From: Thermus_A sp040290245
Lineage (GTDB): Bacteria > Deinococcota > Deinococci > Deinococcales > Thermaceae
Direction: 5' to 3'
NCBI RefSeq assembly: GCF_040290245.1
Contig: NZ_PSMQ01000001.1
Location: forward strand, 1-64,000
Length of the DNA stretch: 64,000 bases
Made by a program: the position numbers and the translations under genes. This document shows positions 8,477-16,387 of this stretch, in pieces. Position 1 is the stretch's first letter, and each line of letters begins with the position of its first letter. Under the pieces are notes generated by a model. That model was not told the DNA's origin. It was given only the letters and a program-made list of their open reading frames with translations, and made no database searches.

Positions 8477-8498
8477 GTCTTCATGATAGCCTTTAGAG
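8477..8498. promoter_or_regulatory. Bidirectional leaderless promoter core of ruvB and panB
   Basis: Only 22 bp separate the two start codons. On the minus strand TATCAT (8488-8483) lies 6 nt before the ruvB GTG. On the plus strand TAGCCT (8487-8492) lies 6 nt before the panB ATG. The hexamers overlap by two bases. Any -35 elements would lie inside the opposite coding region, and I see none that match well. Confidence 0.6.
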
Positions 8499-9329
8499 AT
8501 GAAAAGGACGGTCCGGGAGTTTCAAAAGGCCAAGGGCCAGCGCCTGGTCTACGTCACAGCTTACGACTACCCCACCGCCCGGCTGGCGGAGGAGGCGGGG
8601 GTGGACGCCATCTTGGTGGGGGACTCCTTGGGGATGGTGGTCCTGGGGTATGAGAGCACGGTGCCCGTGACCCTGGAGGAGATGCTCCACCACACCAAGG
8701 CCGCCCGGAGGGGGGCCCCGAGGACGTTTCTGGTGGCCGACCTGCCCTATCTCTCCTATGCCACCTTGGAGCACGCTTTGCAAAGCGCCAAGCGGCTGAT
8801 CAAGGAGGGGGGGGCGGACGCGGTCAAGCTCGAGGGCGGCAAGGAGGTGGTGGAGGTCGTCAAAGGTCTGGTCCGGGCCGGGGTGCCCGTTTTGGGCCAT
8901 GTGGGCCTTACCCCCCAGACGGCGAGCATCCTCGGGGGGTTCCGTCTTCAGGGGAAGGACCTGGACTCGGCCCGGAGGATTCTGGAAGACGCCCTGGCCC
9001 TGGAGGAGGCGGGGGTCTTTGGGGTGGTGCTGGAGCTTGTTCCCGCCCCCCTGGCCCGGCTTGTCACCGAACGGCTTTCCGTGCACACCATCGGGATCGG
9101 GGCCGGGCCCTTCACCGACGCCCAGGTCCTGGTCTTCCATGACCTGGTGGGGCTTTTTGAGGGCTTTAAGCCCCGCTTTGTCAAGCGCTACCTCGAGGCC
9201 GCCCCCCTCTTCCGTCAGGCCCTGGCCCGGTACGCCGAGGAAGTCCGCTCGGGGCTTTTCCCTGGTGAAGAGCACAGCTTTGAGATGGCGGAGGAAGTTT
9301 TGCAGCGGCTTTACGAGGAGGATCGCTGA
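8499..9329 (+). CDS. panB: 3-methyl-2-oxobutanoate hydroxymethyltransferase
   Basis: The enzyme transfers a hydroxymethyl group from 5,10-methylene-THF to alpha-ketoisovalerate, giving ketopantoate, the first step of pantothenate and CoA synthesis. The 276-residue protein shows VYVTAYDYPTARLAEEAGVDAILVGDSLGM... with the metal-binding Asp near residue 45. KLEGG near 110, GHVGLTPQ near 135, and ELVP and GIGAGPFTDAQVLVFHDLVG near 200 also match. Length and motifs are typical. Other pantothenate genes are not in this window. Confidence 0.96.
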   Translation: MKRTVREFQKAKGQRLVYVTAYDYPTARLAEEAGVDAILVGDSLGMVVLGYESTVPVTLEEMLHHTKAARRGAPRTFLVADLPYLSYATLEHALQSAKRLIKEGGADAVKLEGGKEVVEVVKGLVRAGVPVLGHVGLTPQTASILGGFRLQGKDLDSARRILEDALALEEAGVFGVVLELVPAPLARLVTERLSVHTIGIGAGPFTDAQVLVFHDLVGLFEGFKPRFVKRYLEAAPLFRQALARYAEEVRSGLFPGEEHSFEMAEEVLQRLYEEDR

Positions 9330-9433
9330 GGATCCGCGGAGCTCTGGTAGAGGGCTTTGCCCAGGGGTTTCCCGCCTTTTGGCATCCGCTGAAAAAGGAG
9401 TGGGTCCCCCTCCCCTTCCTGCCCTTTGGCGGC

Positions 9434-9447
9434 TAGAATGGGGGCTT
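9434..9447 (+). promoter_or_regulatory. -10 hexamer of rluD-type gene
   Basis: TAGAAT at 9434-9439 lies 8 nt before the GTG at 9448. The 118-bp gap after panB otherwise holds no gene, and I see no good -35 there. Confidence 0.4.
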
Positions 9448-10362
9448 GTGGTGCGCTTTCGGAAGGAAGGCCTGCGCCTGGACCAGGCGGTGGCCGAGGC
9501 CTTGGGGATAAGCCGCACCCAGGCCCAGGCCTGGATCGAGGCGGGCCGGGTGCGGGTGGGGGAGAGGGTGGTCACCAAGCCCGCCTACCGCCTCAAAGGG
9601 GAGGAGGTGGGGGTGGAGCCCCCCCTCGAGCCCCCCCCTTTGGTGATGCCCGAGGCGTTGGACCTTCCCATCCTCTACCTGGATGAGGAGGTCCTGGTCT
9701 TGAACAAACCCCCGGGGATGATCACCCACCCCGCCCCCGGGGTCTACTCGGGCACGGTGGTGAACGCCCTTCTGGGGCGGTTTGTGGAGGAGGTGGCCGC
9801 CGAGCGCCCCGAGGAGGTCCGGCCTGGGATTGTCCACCGGTTGGACAAGGACACCTCCGGGGTTTTGGTGGTGGCGCGGCACGAGGGGGCGGCCCGGAGG
9901 CTTGCCGAGGCCTTCCGGGACCGGATGGTTCTAAAACGCTACCTGGCCCTCACCCATGGCCACCCCCGGGAGGGAAGCCTCATCGCTCCCATCGGCCGCC
10001 ACCCCGTGGACCGGACCCGGATGCACGTGGGGGGCCTCGCCGCGCGGTATGCGGAGACGGCCTTCTCCCTCCTCGCCACCGCAGGCCCCTTTGCCCTGGT
10101 GGAGGCCAGGCCGCACACAGGCCGCACCCATCAGATCCGGGTCCACTTGAGGCACCTGGGGGCCCCCATCCTGGGCGATGAGGTCTACGGCCAAAAGAGC
10201 CCCCATATCCGCCGCCAGGCCCTACACGCCTACGAGCTCCGCTTCCCCCACCCCCGGACCGGCCGGATGGTAGAGGTGACCGCCCCGGTGCCCAGGGATA
10301 TGGCCGAGGCCTGGCGGGCCTTGGGCGGGGCTTGGCCGGAGGGGATTCTCCTGGACCCTTAA
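9448..10362 (+). CDS. RluD/RluC-family 23S rRNA pseudouridine synthase
   Basis: The enzyme isomerises specific uridines to pseudouridine in large-subunit rRNA. The GTG at 9448 (or the adjacent GTG at 9451) starts a 304-residue protein. An S4 RNA-binding domain covers residues 1-75 (LRLDQAVAEALGISRTQAQ). The RsuA/RluD catalytic domain follows, with the signature HRLDKDTSGVLVVAR carrying the catalytic Asp near residue 135 and RPHTGRTHQIRVHL near 220. The exact target uridines (RluD or RluC type) cannot be read from sequence. It converges on the arginase gene with a 4-bp overlap. Confidence 0.9.
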   Translation: MVRFRKEGLRLDQAVAEALGISRTQAQAWIEAGRVRVGERVVTKPAYRLKGEEVGVEPPLEPPPLVMPEALDLPILYLDEEVLVLNKPPGMITHPAPGVYSGTVVNALLGRFVEEVAAERPEEVRPGIVHRLDKDTSGVLVVARHEGAARRLAEAFRDRMVLKRYLALTHGHPREGSLIAPIGRHPVDRTRMHVGGLAARYAETAFSLLATAGPFALVEARPHTGRTHQIRVHLRHLGAPILGDEVYGQKSPHIRRQALHAYELRFPHPRTGRMVEVTAPVPRDMAEAWRALGGAWPEGILLDP

Positions 10363-11252
10363 AGGATCCGCTTGCCCAGGAGGCTGAGCGCCAGGCCCAC
10401 CATCATCTCGGCGGTTCGGTTTTTCTCGTCCAGGATAGGGTTGACCTCGACCAGATCCAGGCTTCTCACCCGGCCTGAAGCGGCGAAGAGCTCCATCAGA
10501 AGATGCGCCTCCCGGTAGGTCAGCCCGCCGGGGACCGGGGTCCCCACCCCGGGGGCCAGGCTGGGGTCCAAGACGTCCGCGTCCAAGGAGAGGTGGAGGG
10601 GAAGCCCCTCGAGGTGCTTCAAGGCCTCCTCGGCGATCCGGGCGATGCCCAACCGGTCCACCTCGTGCATGGTGTAGACCCGTACCCCCAGCTCTTGAAG
10701 GAGCCGCCTCTCCCCTGGGTCCAGGCTCCGTACCCCGATGAGGACGATGTGGCTGGGGTCCAGGCTTTTGAAGGCCTCCACCAGCCGAGGATGCCCCAGG
10801 CCGGCCAAAACCGCCAAAGGCATTCCGTGGATGTTCCCAGAAGGGCTGGTCTCGGGGGTGTTGAAGTCCCCGTGCGCGTCCACCCAGACCACCCCCACCT
10901 GGCCCCGGGCGGCCACCCCCGAGACCGAGCCCATGGAGAGGGAATGGTCTCCTCCCAAGACGATGGGGAAGGTCTCCTCCGGGAGTTCTTCCACCCTTCC
11001 CTTAAGCGTCAAGCAGACCTCCCGGATGGCCTCGAGGTAGGCCAACGTGTGGCCGGAGGACTGGAGGCCCCCGTCTTGCGCCAGGGTCTCCGCCACGGGT
11101 ACATCCACATCCCCCAGGTCCGTCACGGCAAACCCCAGGGCCTCGAGGCCGTCTTTAAGCCGAGCGTAGCGCAAGGCGGAGGGGCCCATGTCCACTCCGC
11201 GCCGGCCGGCCCCCAGGTCCATGGGCATGCCGAGGATCCCGATCCGCCTCAT
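10359..11252 (-). CDS. rocF: Arginase (ureohydrolase family)
   Basis: The enzyme hydrolyses arginine to ornithine and urea with a binuclear Mn centre. The 297-residue protein shows the three ureohydrolase signatures: VLGGDHSLS near 105, VDAHGDFNTP near 128, and SLDADVLDPSLAPGVGTP near 228. Length and the SPSGNIHGMPLA loop fit arginase better than agmatinase, but agmatinase is not excluded. TATCAT lies 6 nt before the ATG, giving a leaderless transcript. It is divergent from the yceD-rpmF unit. Confidence 0.88.
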   Translation of the reverse strand: MRRIGILGMPMDLGAGRRGVDMGPSALRYARLKDGLEALGFAVTDLGDVDVPVAETLAQDGGLQSSGHTLAYLEAIREVCLTLKGRVEELPEETFPIVLGGDHSLSMGSVSGVAARGQVGVVWVDAHGDFNTPETSPSGNIHGMPLAVLAGLGHPRLVEAFKSLDPSHIVLIGVRSLDPGERRLLQELGVRVYTMHEVDRLGIARIAEEALKHLEGLPLHLSLDADVLDPSLAPGVGTPVPGGLTYREAHLLMELFAASGRVRSLDLVEVNPILDEKNRTAEMMVGLALSLLGKRIL

Positions 11253-11258
11253 GGGGGC

Positions 11259-11264
11259 ATGATA
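11259..11264 (-). promoter_or_regulatory. Leaderless-type -10 of rocF
   Basis: TATCAT on the minus strand lies 6 nt before the ATG at 11252. About 17 bp further upstream is ACGACA, four of six matches to TTGACA. Confidence 0.5.
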
Positions 11265-11287
11265 GCACGGATAAAGGTTTTTGTCGT

Positions 11288-11317
11288 CTGAAACTTATTT
11301 CTTCCCAAATGTATAAA
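11288..11317 (+). promoter_or_regulatory. Promoter of the yceD-rpmF unit
   Basis: CTGAAA (11288-11293) and TATAAA (11312-11317) are separated by 18 bp in an AT-rich stretch. Transcription would begin near 11324, about 40 nt before the ATG I chose at 11364. Confidence 0.55.
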
Positions 11318-11363
11318 AATGGTTTCCGATGAGCGGTTGAAAAAGAAGGCGGGAGGGTCTAGG

Positions 11364-11909
11364 ATGAGAAGGATGGATTACCGCGAGGTGCAGAGCATCA
11401 ACCTGGCCCGCCTTCTCAAAGAGGGGGGGAGTGCGAGCGCCTCCGGGGTGGTGCGGAACGCCTTTTACGCGGGCGAGGAGCGCTTCCCCCTCGAGGGCGA
11501 GGCGCAGTGGAAGGTGAGCGTAACCTCCGTGGGCCACGACGAGTTCTGGCTTTCCGGGGAGGTGGAGGGGGTGGCGGTGATGGAGTGCCGCCGCTGCCTC
11601 AAGCCCACCCGGGTTCCCGTCCACGCCTACTTCCAGCACCTGCTCCACTACCGCCAAGGGGTGGAGGGGGTGGAGTTCCACGAGGAAACCGAGGAGGAGT
11701 ACTACGTCTTCGGCCAGCCCGACCTGGACCTAAGCGGCTTCTTGGTGGAGGCCTTCGTCACCGAGATGCCGTACACCGCCCTTTGTGAGGAGGGGTGCCG
11801 GGGGCTTTGCCCCGTCTGTGGGGCAGACCGGAACCTGGTGGACTGCGGCCACGAGGAGGAGGTCCACCACCCCTTCCAGGTCCTGAAGGGGCTACTTTCC
11901 GAGCTTTGA
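11364..11909 (+). CDS. yceD: YceD/DUF177 family protein
   Basis: The DUF177/YceD family sits upstream of rpmF in most bacteria and is linked to 23S rRNA or 50S maturation. I chose the ATG at 11364 (181 aa, starts MRRMDYREVQSINLARLL) because GGGAGGG lies 6 bp upstream. The ATG at 11319 lies inside the promoter region. The protein has the core motif VMECRRCLKPTRVPVHAYF near residue 75 and a C-terminal cysteine cluster CEEGCRGLCPVCGADRN near 140-157, which probably binds zinc. rpmF follows after 37 bp. Confidence 0.85.
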   Translation: MRRMDYREVQSINLARLLKEGGSASASGVVRNAFYAGEERFPLEGEAQWKVSVTSVGHDEFWLSGEVEGVAVMECRRCLKPTRVPVHAYFQHLLHYRQGVEGVEFHEETEEEYYVFGQPDLDLSGFLVEAFVTEMPYTALCEEGCRGLCPVCGADRNLVDCGHEEEVHHPFQVLKGLLSEL

Positions 11910-11915
11910 ATCTGC

Positions 11916-11921
11916 TATACT
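11916..11921 (+). promoter_or_regulatory. Internal -10 before rpmF
   Basis: TATACT lies 6 bp after the yceD stop and 25 bp before the rpmF ATG, with GGAGGGAG as ribosome binding site at 11936-11943. A matching -35 is not evident. It would allow rpmF to be made independently of yceD. Confidence 0.4.
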
Positions 11922-11946
11922 CTTTGGGGTTTGTTGGAGGGAGAAG

Positions 11947-12129
11947 ATGGCCAAGCACCCTGTACCCAAAAAGAAAACGTCAAAGGCGCGGCGGGACGCC
12001 CGTAGGAGCCACCATGCCCTGACCCCGCCCACCCTGGTTCCCTGCCCCGAGTGCAAGGCGCCCCGTCCGCCGCACACCGTCTGCCCGGAGTGCGGTTACT
12101 ACGACGGGCGGAAGGTCTTAGAGGTCTGA
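11947..12129 (+). CDS. rpmF: 50S ribosomal protein bL32
   Basis: The 60-residue protein starts MAKHPVPKKKTSKARRDARR, the typical basic L32 N-terminus. It has a CXXC...CXXC zinc ribbon (CPECKAP and CPECGYY, residues about 33-51). L32 binds 23S rRNA near the peptidyl transferase region. It sits between yceD and fabH, a widely conserved order linking ribosome assembly genes with fatty acid synthesis. Confidence 0.97.
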   Translation: MAKHPVPKKKTSKARRDARRSHHALTPPTLVPCPECKAPRPPHTVCPECGYYDGRKVLEV

Positions 12130-12153
12130 AGCCCCCTTGCCCCCCGCTTTGGG

Positions 12154-12166
12154 TATAGTGAAGCCC
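12154..12166 (+). promoter_or_regulatory. Leaderless-type -10 of the fab cluster
   Basis: TATAGT (12154-12159) lies 7 nt before the fabH ATG at 12167. A transcript from here would carry fabH-fabD-fabG without a 5' leader. Confidence 0.55.
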
Positions 12167-13135
12167 ATGAGCGGCATTCTGGCCCTGGGCACCTATGTGC
12201 CAAAGCGGGTCCTGAGGAACGAGGACCTCGAGAGGACCTTGGACACCTCGGACGAGTGGATCACCGAGAGGACGGGGATCAAAGAGCGCCATATCGCAAG
12301 CGAGGACGAGTACACCTCCTCCTTGGCCTTCCAGGCGGTGGAAGACCTGTTGCGGCGGCACCCGAACGCCTTGGAAGGGGTGGACGGGGTGATCGTGGCC
12401 ACCAACACCCCGGATGCCCTCTTCCCTGCCACAGCTGCCCTGGTCCAGACCCGGTTCGGGCTCAACGCCTTTGCCTACGACCTCCTGGCCGGCTGCCCAG
12501 GCTGGATCTATGGTCTGGCCCAGGCTCACGCCCTGGTGGAGTCCGGCCTGGCCAGGAAGGTGTTGGTGGTGGGGGCGGAGTCGCTCTCCAAAATCGTTGA
12601 CTGGAGCGACCGAAGGACGGCCGTCCTCTTTGGGGACGCCGGGGGGGCCGCTGTGGTGGGCAAGGTCAAGGAGGGGTTTGGTTTTCACTCCTTCGTCCTC
12701 GGGGCGGACGGCACAGGGGGGAAGGAGCTCCACCACGCCTGTGTGGCCCCCCGGCTTCCCGACGGAACCTCCATGCAGAACCAGCTTTACATGAACGGGC
12801 GGGAGGTCTTCAAGTTTGCGGTCCGGGTGATGAACACCGCCACCCTCGAGGCCATCGAAAAGGCCGGCCTGACCCCCGAGGAGATCAAGCTCTTCGTCCC
12901 CCACCAGGCCAACCTCCGGATCATCGACGCCGCCCGGGAACGGCTCGGCCTCCCCTGGGAGCGGGTGGTGGTGAACGTGCAAAGGTACGGCAACACCTCT
13001 ACGGCCTCCATTCCCCTGGCCCTGAAGGAGGCCTTGGAGGACGGGCGCTTAAGGGAAGGGGACCGCGTCCTGCTCGTTTCGTTTGGGGCCGGCCTCACCT
13101 GGGCCGCCGCCGTCCTCACCTGGGGGGGGGGATGA
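12167..13135 (+). CDS. fabH: 3-oxoacyl-ACP synthase III
   Basis: FabH condenses acetyl- or branched-chain acyl-CoA with malonyl-ACP to start fatty acid synthesis. I chose the ATG at 12167 because it follows the TATAGT hexamer and gives MSGILALGTYVPKRVL. An in-frame ATG 30 bases upstream adds an unrelated stretch. The 322-residue protein has catalytic Cys110 (LLAGCPGW), His246 (VPHQANLRI) and Asn near 276 (RYGNTSTAS). It overlaps fabD by 4 bp (ATGA). Confidence 0.96.
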   Translation: MSGILALGTYVPKRVLRNEDLERTLDTSDEWITERTGIKERHIASEDEYTSSLAFQAVEDLLRRHPNALEGVDGVIVATNTPDALFPATAALVQTRFGLNAFAYDLLAGCPGWIYGLAQAHALVESGLARKVLVVGAESLSKIVDWSDRRTAVLFGDAGGAAVVGKVKEGFGFHSFVLGADGTGGKELHHACVAPRLPDGTSMQNQLYMNGREVFKFAVRVMNTATLEAIEKAGLTPEEIKLFVPHQANLRIIDAARERLGLPWERVVVNVQRYGNTSTASIPLALKEALEDGRLREGDRVLLVSFGAGLTWAAAVLTWGGG

Positions 13136-14052
13136 GGTACGCCGCCCTTTTTCCCGGCCAGGGGTCGCAGAAGGTGGGGATGGGCAGGGCGCTCTACGAG
13201 GCCTACCCAGCTGCCCGGGAGGTTCTGGACCGGGCCGAGGCCACCCTGCCTGGGCTCCTCCAAAAGATCTGGGAGGGGCCTGAGGAGGCCCTCACCCGGA
13301 CGGAAACCCAGCAGCCCGCCCTTCTCGCCGTAGGGTACGCGGCCTATCGGGCCTTCCTCGAGGCAGGGGGAAGGGAGCCCCTCCTGGCTGCCGGCCACTC
13401 CCTGGGCGAATGGACGGCCCATGTGGCCGCGGGCACCCTCGAGCTGGAGGAGGCCTTAAGGCTGGTGCACCTTCGGGGACGGTACATGCAGGAGGCCGTT
13501 CCGGAAGGCGTGGGGGCGATGGCGGCCATCTTGAAGCTTCCCTTTTCCGAAGTCGAAGCCGTGGTGCAAGGGATGGAGGGCGTGGAGGTGGCCAACCTCA
13601 ACGCCCCCGAGCAGACGGTGGTCTCCGGAAGGAGGGAAAAGGTGGAGGAGGCGGCGAGGAGGTTAAGGGAAAAGGGTGGGCGGGCGGTCTTTCTGCCGGT
13701 CTCTGCCCCCTTCCACTCGAGCCTTATGGCCCCGGCCCGGGCCCGCCTGGCCGAGGACCTGCGGTCGGTTCCGCTCCGGCCTCCCCGCTTCCCCGTCTAC
13801 TCCAATGTCACCGCAGCCCCCGAGACCGACCCCGAACGGATCCGGGCCCTCCTCCTCGAGCAGATCACCCATCCCGTGCGTTGGGTGGAGATCCTAAAGG
13901 ATATGGAGGCCCGGGGCCTCCGGCTTTTTTTGGAGTTCGGAAGCGGGGAGGTTTTGAAGGGCCTTGTGGTTCGCACCCTTCCCCAGGCCCAGGCCTTTAG
14001 CCTCAAAGACCCGGAATCCCTGAAGGGGGCTTTGGAGGTGCAGGATGCGTAA
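13132..14052 (+). CDS. fabD: Malonyl-CoA:ACP transacylase
   Basis: FabD transfers malonyl from CoA to acyl carrier protein. The 306-residue protein opens with the AALFPGQGSQKVGMG motif. It has the active-site Ser in GHSLGEW near residue 88, the conserved ...VSAPFHSSLM His near 200, and an SGRREKVEE helix. It starts within the fabH stop and overlaps fabG by 8 bp, so the three genes are translationally coupled. Confidence 0.96.
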   Translation: MRYAALFPGQGSQKVGMGRALYEAYPAAREVLDRAEATLPGLLQKIWEGPEEALTRTETQQPALLAVGYAAYRAFLEAGGREPLLAAGHSLGEWTAHVAAGTLELEEALRLVHLRGRYMQEAVPEGVGAMAAILKLPFSEVEAVVQGMEGVEVANLNAPEQTVVSGRREKVEEAARRLREKGGRAVFLPVSAPFHSSLMAPARARLAEDLRSVPLRPPRFPVYSNVTAAPETDPERIRALLLEQITHPVRWVEILKDMEARGLRLFLEFGSGEVLKGLVVRTLPQAQAFSLKDPESLKGALEVQDA

Positions 14053-14782
14053 GGCGCTCATCACGGGGGCGAGCCGGGGCATCGGCCGGGCCATCGCCCT
14101 AAGGCTGGCCCAGGAGGGGTTCGCCCTGGCGATCCACTACGGGCAGAACCGGGAAAAGGCCCAGGAGGTGGCCCAGGAGGCCCAGGCTCGAGGAGCCCCC
14201 TTGGCGGTGGTTTTGGGGGCCAACCTTCTGGAGGCGGAGGCGGCGAGCCTCCTCGTCCATCAGGCGGCGGAAGCCCTGGGGGGGCTGGACACCCTGGTGA
14301 ACAACGCCGGGATTGCCCGGGACACCCTTTTGGTGCGGATGAAGGACGAGGACTGGGAGGCGGTTTTAGAGGCCAACCTCTCCGCCGTCTTCCGCACCAC
14401 CCGGGAGGCCATCAAGCTGATGCTCAAGCCCCGGTTTGGCCGCATTGTGAACATCGCCAGCGTGGTGGGCCTCCTCGGCAACCCGGGCCAGGCCAACTAC
14501 GTGGCCTCCAAGGCGGGTCTGATCGGCTTTACCCGGGCAGTGGCCAAGGAGTACGCCAACCGGGGCATCACCGTGAACGCGGTGGCTCCAGGGTTCATCG
14601 AGACGGAGATGACCGGCCGCCTGCCGGAGGAGGTCAAGAGGACCTACCTCGCCTCCATTCCCCTGGGGCGGTTTGGCCGGCCCGAGGAGGTGGCGGAGGC
14701 GGTGGCCTTTCTGGTCTCGGAGCGGGCCTCCTACATCACCGGCCAGACCCTGTGCGTGGACGGGGGGCTTACCCCCCATTAA
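14045..14782 (+). CDS. fabG: 3-oxoacyl-ACP reductase
   Basis: This short-chain dehydrogenase reduces 3-oxoacyl-ACP with NADPH. The 245-residue protein has the cofactor motif ITGASRGIGRAIA at residues 5-17, NNAG near 87, the catalytic Ser in NIASVVG near 138, and YVASKAG with the Tyr and Lys near 151-155. The C-terminal GQTLCVDGG is typical of FabG. Its ATG lies inside the fabD 3' end. Confidence 0.96.
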   Translation: MRKALITGASRGIGRAIALRLAQEGFALAIHYGQNREKAQEVAQEAQARGAPLAVVLGANLLEAEAASLLVHQAAEALGGLDTLVNNAGIARDTLLVRMKDEDWEAVLEANLSAVFRTTREAIKLMLKPRFGRIVNIASVVGLLGNPGQANYVASKAGLIGFTRAVAKEYANRGITVNAVAPGFIETEMTGRLPEEVKRTYLASIPLGRFGRPEEVAEAVAFLVSERASYITGQTLCVDGGLTPH

Positions 14783-14793
14783 AGCCTTGGTGG

Positions 14794-14816
14794 TACAATC
14801 CCAAGGGGAGGTTTGC
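14794..14816 (+). promoter_or_regulatory. -10 and ribosome binding site of acpP
   Basis: TACAAT (14794-14799) follows the fabG stop by 11 bp. GGGGAGG lies about 5 bp before the ATG at 14817. ACP is needed in large amounts, so a separate promoter is plausible. No clear -35 is visible. Confidence 0.45.
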
Positions 14817-15059
14817 ATGACGGAACAAGAGATCTTTGAGAAGGTTAAAGGGGTTATCGTGGATAAGCTCTCGGTGGAAGAGGGCAAGGTGACCCTCGAG
14901 GCCCGCTTTATCGAAGACCTGGGGGCGGACTCCTTGGACACGGTGGAGCTCATCATGGGCCTGGAGGACGAGTTCGGCCTGGAGATCTCCGATGAGGAAG
15001 CGGAGAAGATCCGCACCGTAAAGGACGCGGTGGAGTACATCAAGAGCCGGCTGGCCTAA
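14817..15059 (+). CDS. acpP: Acyl carrier protein
   Basis: The 80-residue acidic helical protein carries growing acyl chains on a phosphopantetheine arm. The attachment Ser lies in DLGADSLDTVEL near residue 40. The start MTEQEIFEKVKGVIVDKL is typical. The open frame extends upstream, but only the ATG at 14817 has a ribosome binding site (GGGGAGG). A strong terminator follows at 15070-15101. Confidence 0.97.
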   Translation: MTEQEIFEKVKGVIVDKLSVEEGKVTLEARFIEDLGADSLDTVELIMGLEDEFGLEISDEEAEKIRTVKDAVEYIKSRLA

Positions 15060-15069
15060 GGGCCTAAGG

Positions 15070-15101
15070 CCCCGCCGCGGGAGGCCCCGCGGCGGGGTTT
15101 T
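15070..15101 (+). terminator. Intrinsic terminator after acpP
   Basis: An 11-bp perfect GC stem (15070-15080 with 15087-15097) with a 6-nt loop is followed by TTTT. It ends the transcript carrying acpP and separates it from fabF, which has its own promoter. Confidence 0.9.
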
Positions 15102-15145
15102 GCCTTGGGAAAGGGCGGTTCGGACCCGAAAGGGCCCAGGCCTGG

Positions 15146-15157
15146 TATACTTAGCCC
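15146..15157 (+). promoter_or_regulatory. Leaderless-type -10 of fabF
   Basis: TATACT (15146-15151) lies 6 nt before the fabF ATG and just after the acpP terminator. No convincing -35 is seen at 16-18 bp. Confidence 0.6.
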
Positions 15158-16387
15158 ATGCGACGCGTGGTCATCACTGGCCTTGGGCCGGTTTCGCCCA
15201 TCGGCGTTGGGGCCGGGGCTTTTCACGAAGCCCAGCTCCAAGGCAAAAGCGGCATCCGGCGCATCACCCGGTTTGACGCGACGGCCCTCCCCGTCCAGAT
15301 CGCCGGGGAGGTGGACGCAAACCCCGAGGCCTTCATAGACAAACGCGAGCTCAGAAGGCTGGACCGGTTTGTCCAGCTTGCCCTGATCGCGGCGGAGCTC
15401 GCCTTGCAAGACTCGGGGCTGGAGGTGGACAAACTGGATTCCGCCCGGGTGGGCACCCTGGTGGGCTCGGGCATTGGGGGGATGGAGACCTGGGAGGCGC
15501 AAAGCCGGGTCTTTTTGGAAAAGGGGCCGAACCGGATCAGTCCCTTCTTCATTCCCATGATGATCGCCAACATGGCCTCGGCCCAGATCGCCATGCGCTA
15601 TGGCTTCATGGGCCCCTCCTCCACCGTGGTCACCGCCTGCGCCACCGGTTCGGATGCCCTCGGCAGTGCCCTGCGGATGATCCAGCTGGGGGAGGCGGAC
15701 CTCGTCCTCGCCGGGGGAAGCGAGGCCGCGGTGACCCCTATGGCCATCGGGGCCTTTGGGGTGATGCGGGCGCTTTCCACGAGGAACGAGGAGCCGGAGA
15801 AGGCCAGCCGCCCCTTTACCAAAAGCCGGGACGGGTTTGTCCTTTCCGAAGGGGCAGGGGTCTTGGTCCTGGAGGAGTACGAGCACGCCAAGAGGCGGGG
15901 GGCCCGCATCTATGCGGAGGTGGTGGGGTTTGGCCGAAGCGCGGACGCCCACCACATCACCGAGCCCCATCCGGAGGGGAAGGGGGCGGCTTTGGCCATG
16001 CGGGCGGCTTTAAAGGACGCGGGAATCCCTCCGGAGAAGGTGGGCTACATCAACGCCCATGGGACCAGCACCCCCATAGGGGACAAGGCGGAGGTCTTGG
16101 CCATCAAGCAGGTCTTCGGGGAGCATGCGAAAAGGCTCGCCGTCTCCTCCACCAAGAGCATGACCGGCCACCTCCTAGGGGCGGCGGGGGCGGTGGAGGC
16201 CATCGCCACGGTCCAGGCTTTGTACTCTGGGATCCTCCCCCCCACGATCAACCTCGAGGACCCTGACCCCGAGCTGGATTTGGACTTTGTTCCAAAGCCC
16301 CGGGAAGCCCGGGTGGAGTACGCCCTTTCCAACTCCTTTGCCTTTGGCGGCCAGAACGCCGTCTTGGTCTTCCGGAAGGTGGAATGA
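15158..16387 (+). CDS. fabF: 3-oxoacyl-ACP synthase II
   Basis: FabF elongates acyl-ACP with malonyl-ACP. The 409-residue protein has the catalytic triad of the KAS II type: Cys161 in TACATGSD, His in NAHGTSTPIGDKAE near 302, and His in TGHLLGAAGAVE near 338. The start MRRVVITGLGPVSPIG is typical. It overlaps dgt by 4 bp (ATGA), so the two are likely co-transcribed from the promoter at 15146. Confidence 0.97.
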   Translation: MRRVVITGLGPVSPIGVGAGAFHEAQLQGKSGIRRITRFDATALPVQIAGEVDANPEAFIDKRELRRLDRFVQLALIAAELALQDSGLEVDKLDSARVGTLVGSGIGGMETWEAQSRVFLEKGPNRISPFFIPMMIANMASAQIAMRYGFMGPSSTVVTACATGSDALGSALRMIQLGEADLVLAGGSEAAVTPMAIGAFGVMRALSTRNEEPEKASRPFTKSRDGFVLSEGAGVLVLEEYEHAKRRGARIYAEVVGFGRSADAHHITEPHPEGKGAALAMRAALKDAGIPPEKVGYINAHGTSTPIGDKAEVLAIKQVFGEHAKRLAVSSTKSMTGHLLGAAGAVEAIATVQALYSGILPPTINLEDPDPELDLDFVPKPREARVEYALSNSFAFGGQNAVLVFRKVE

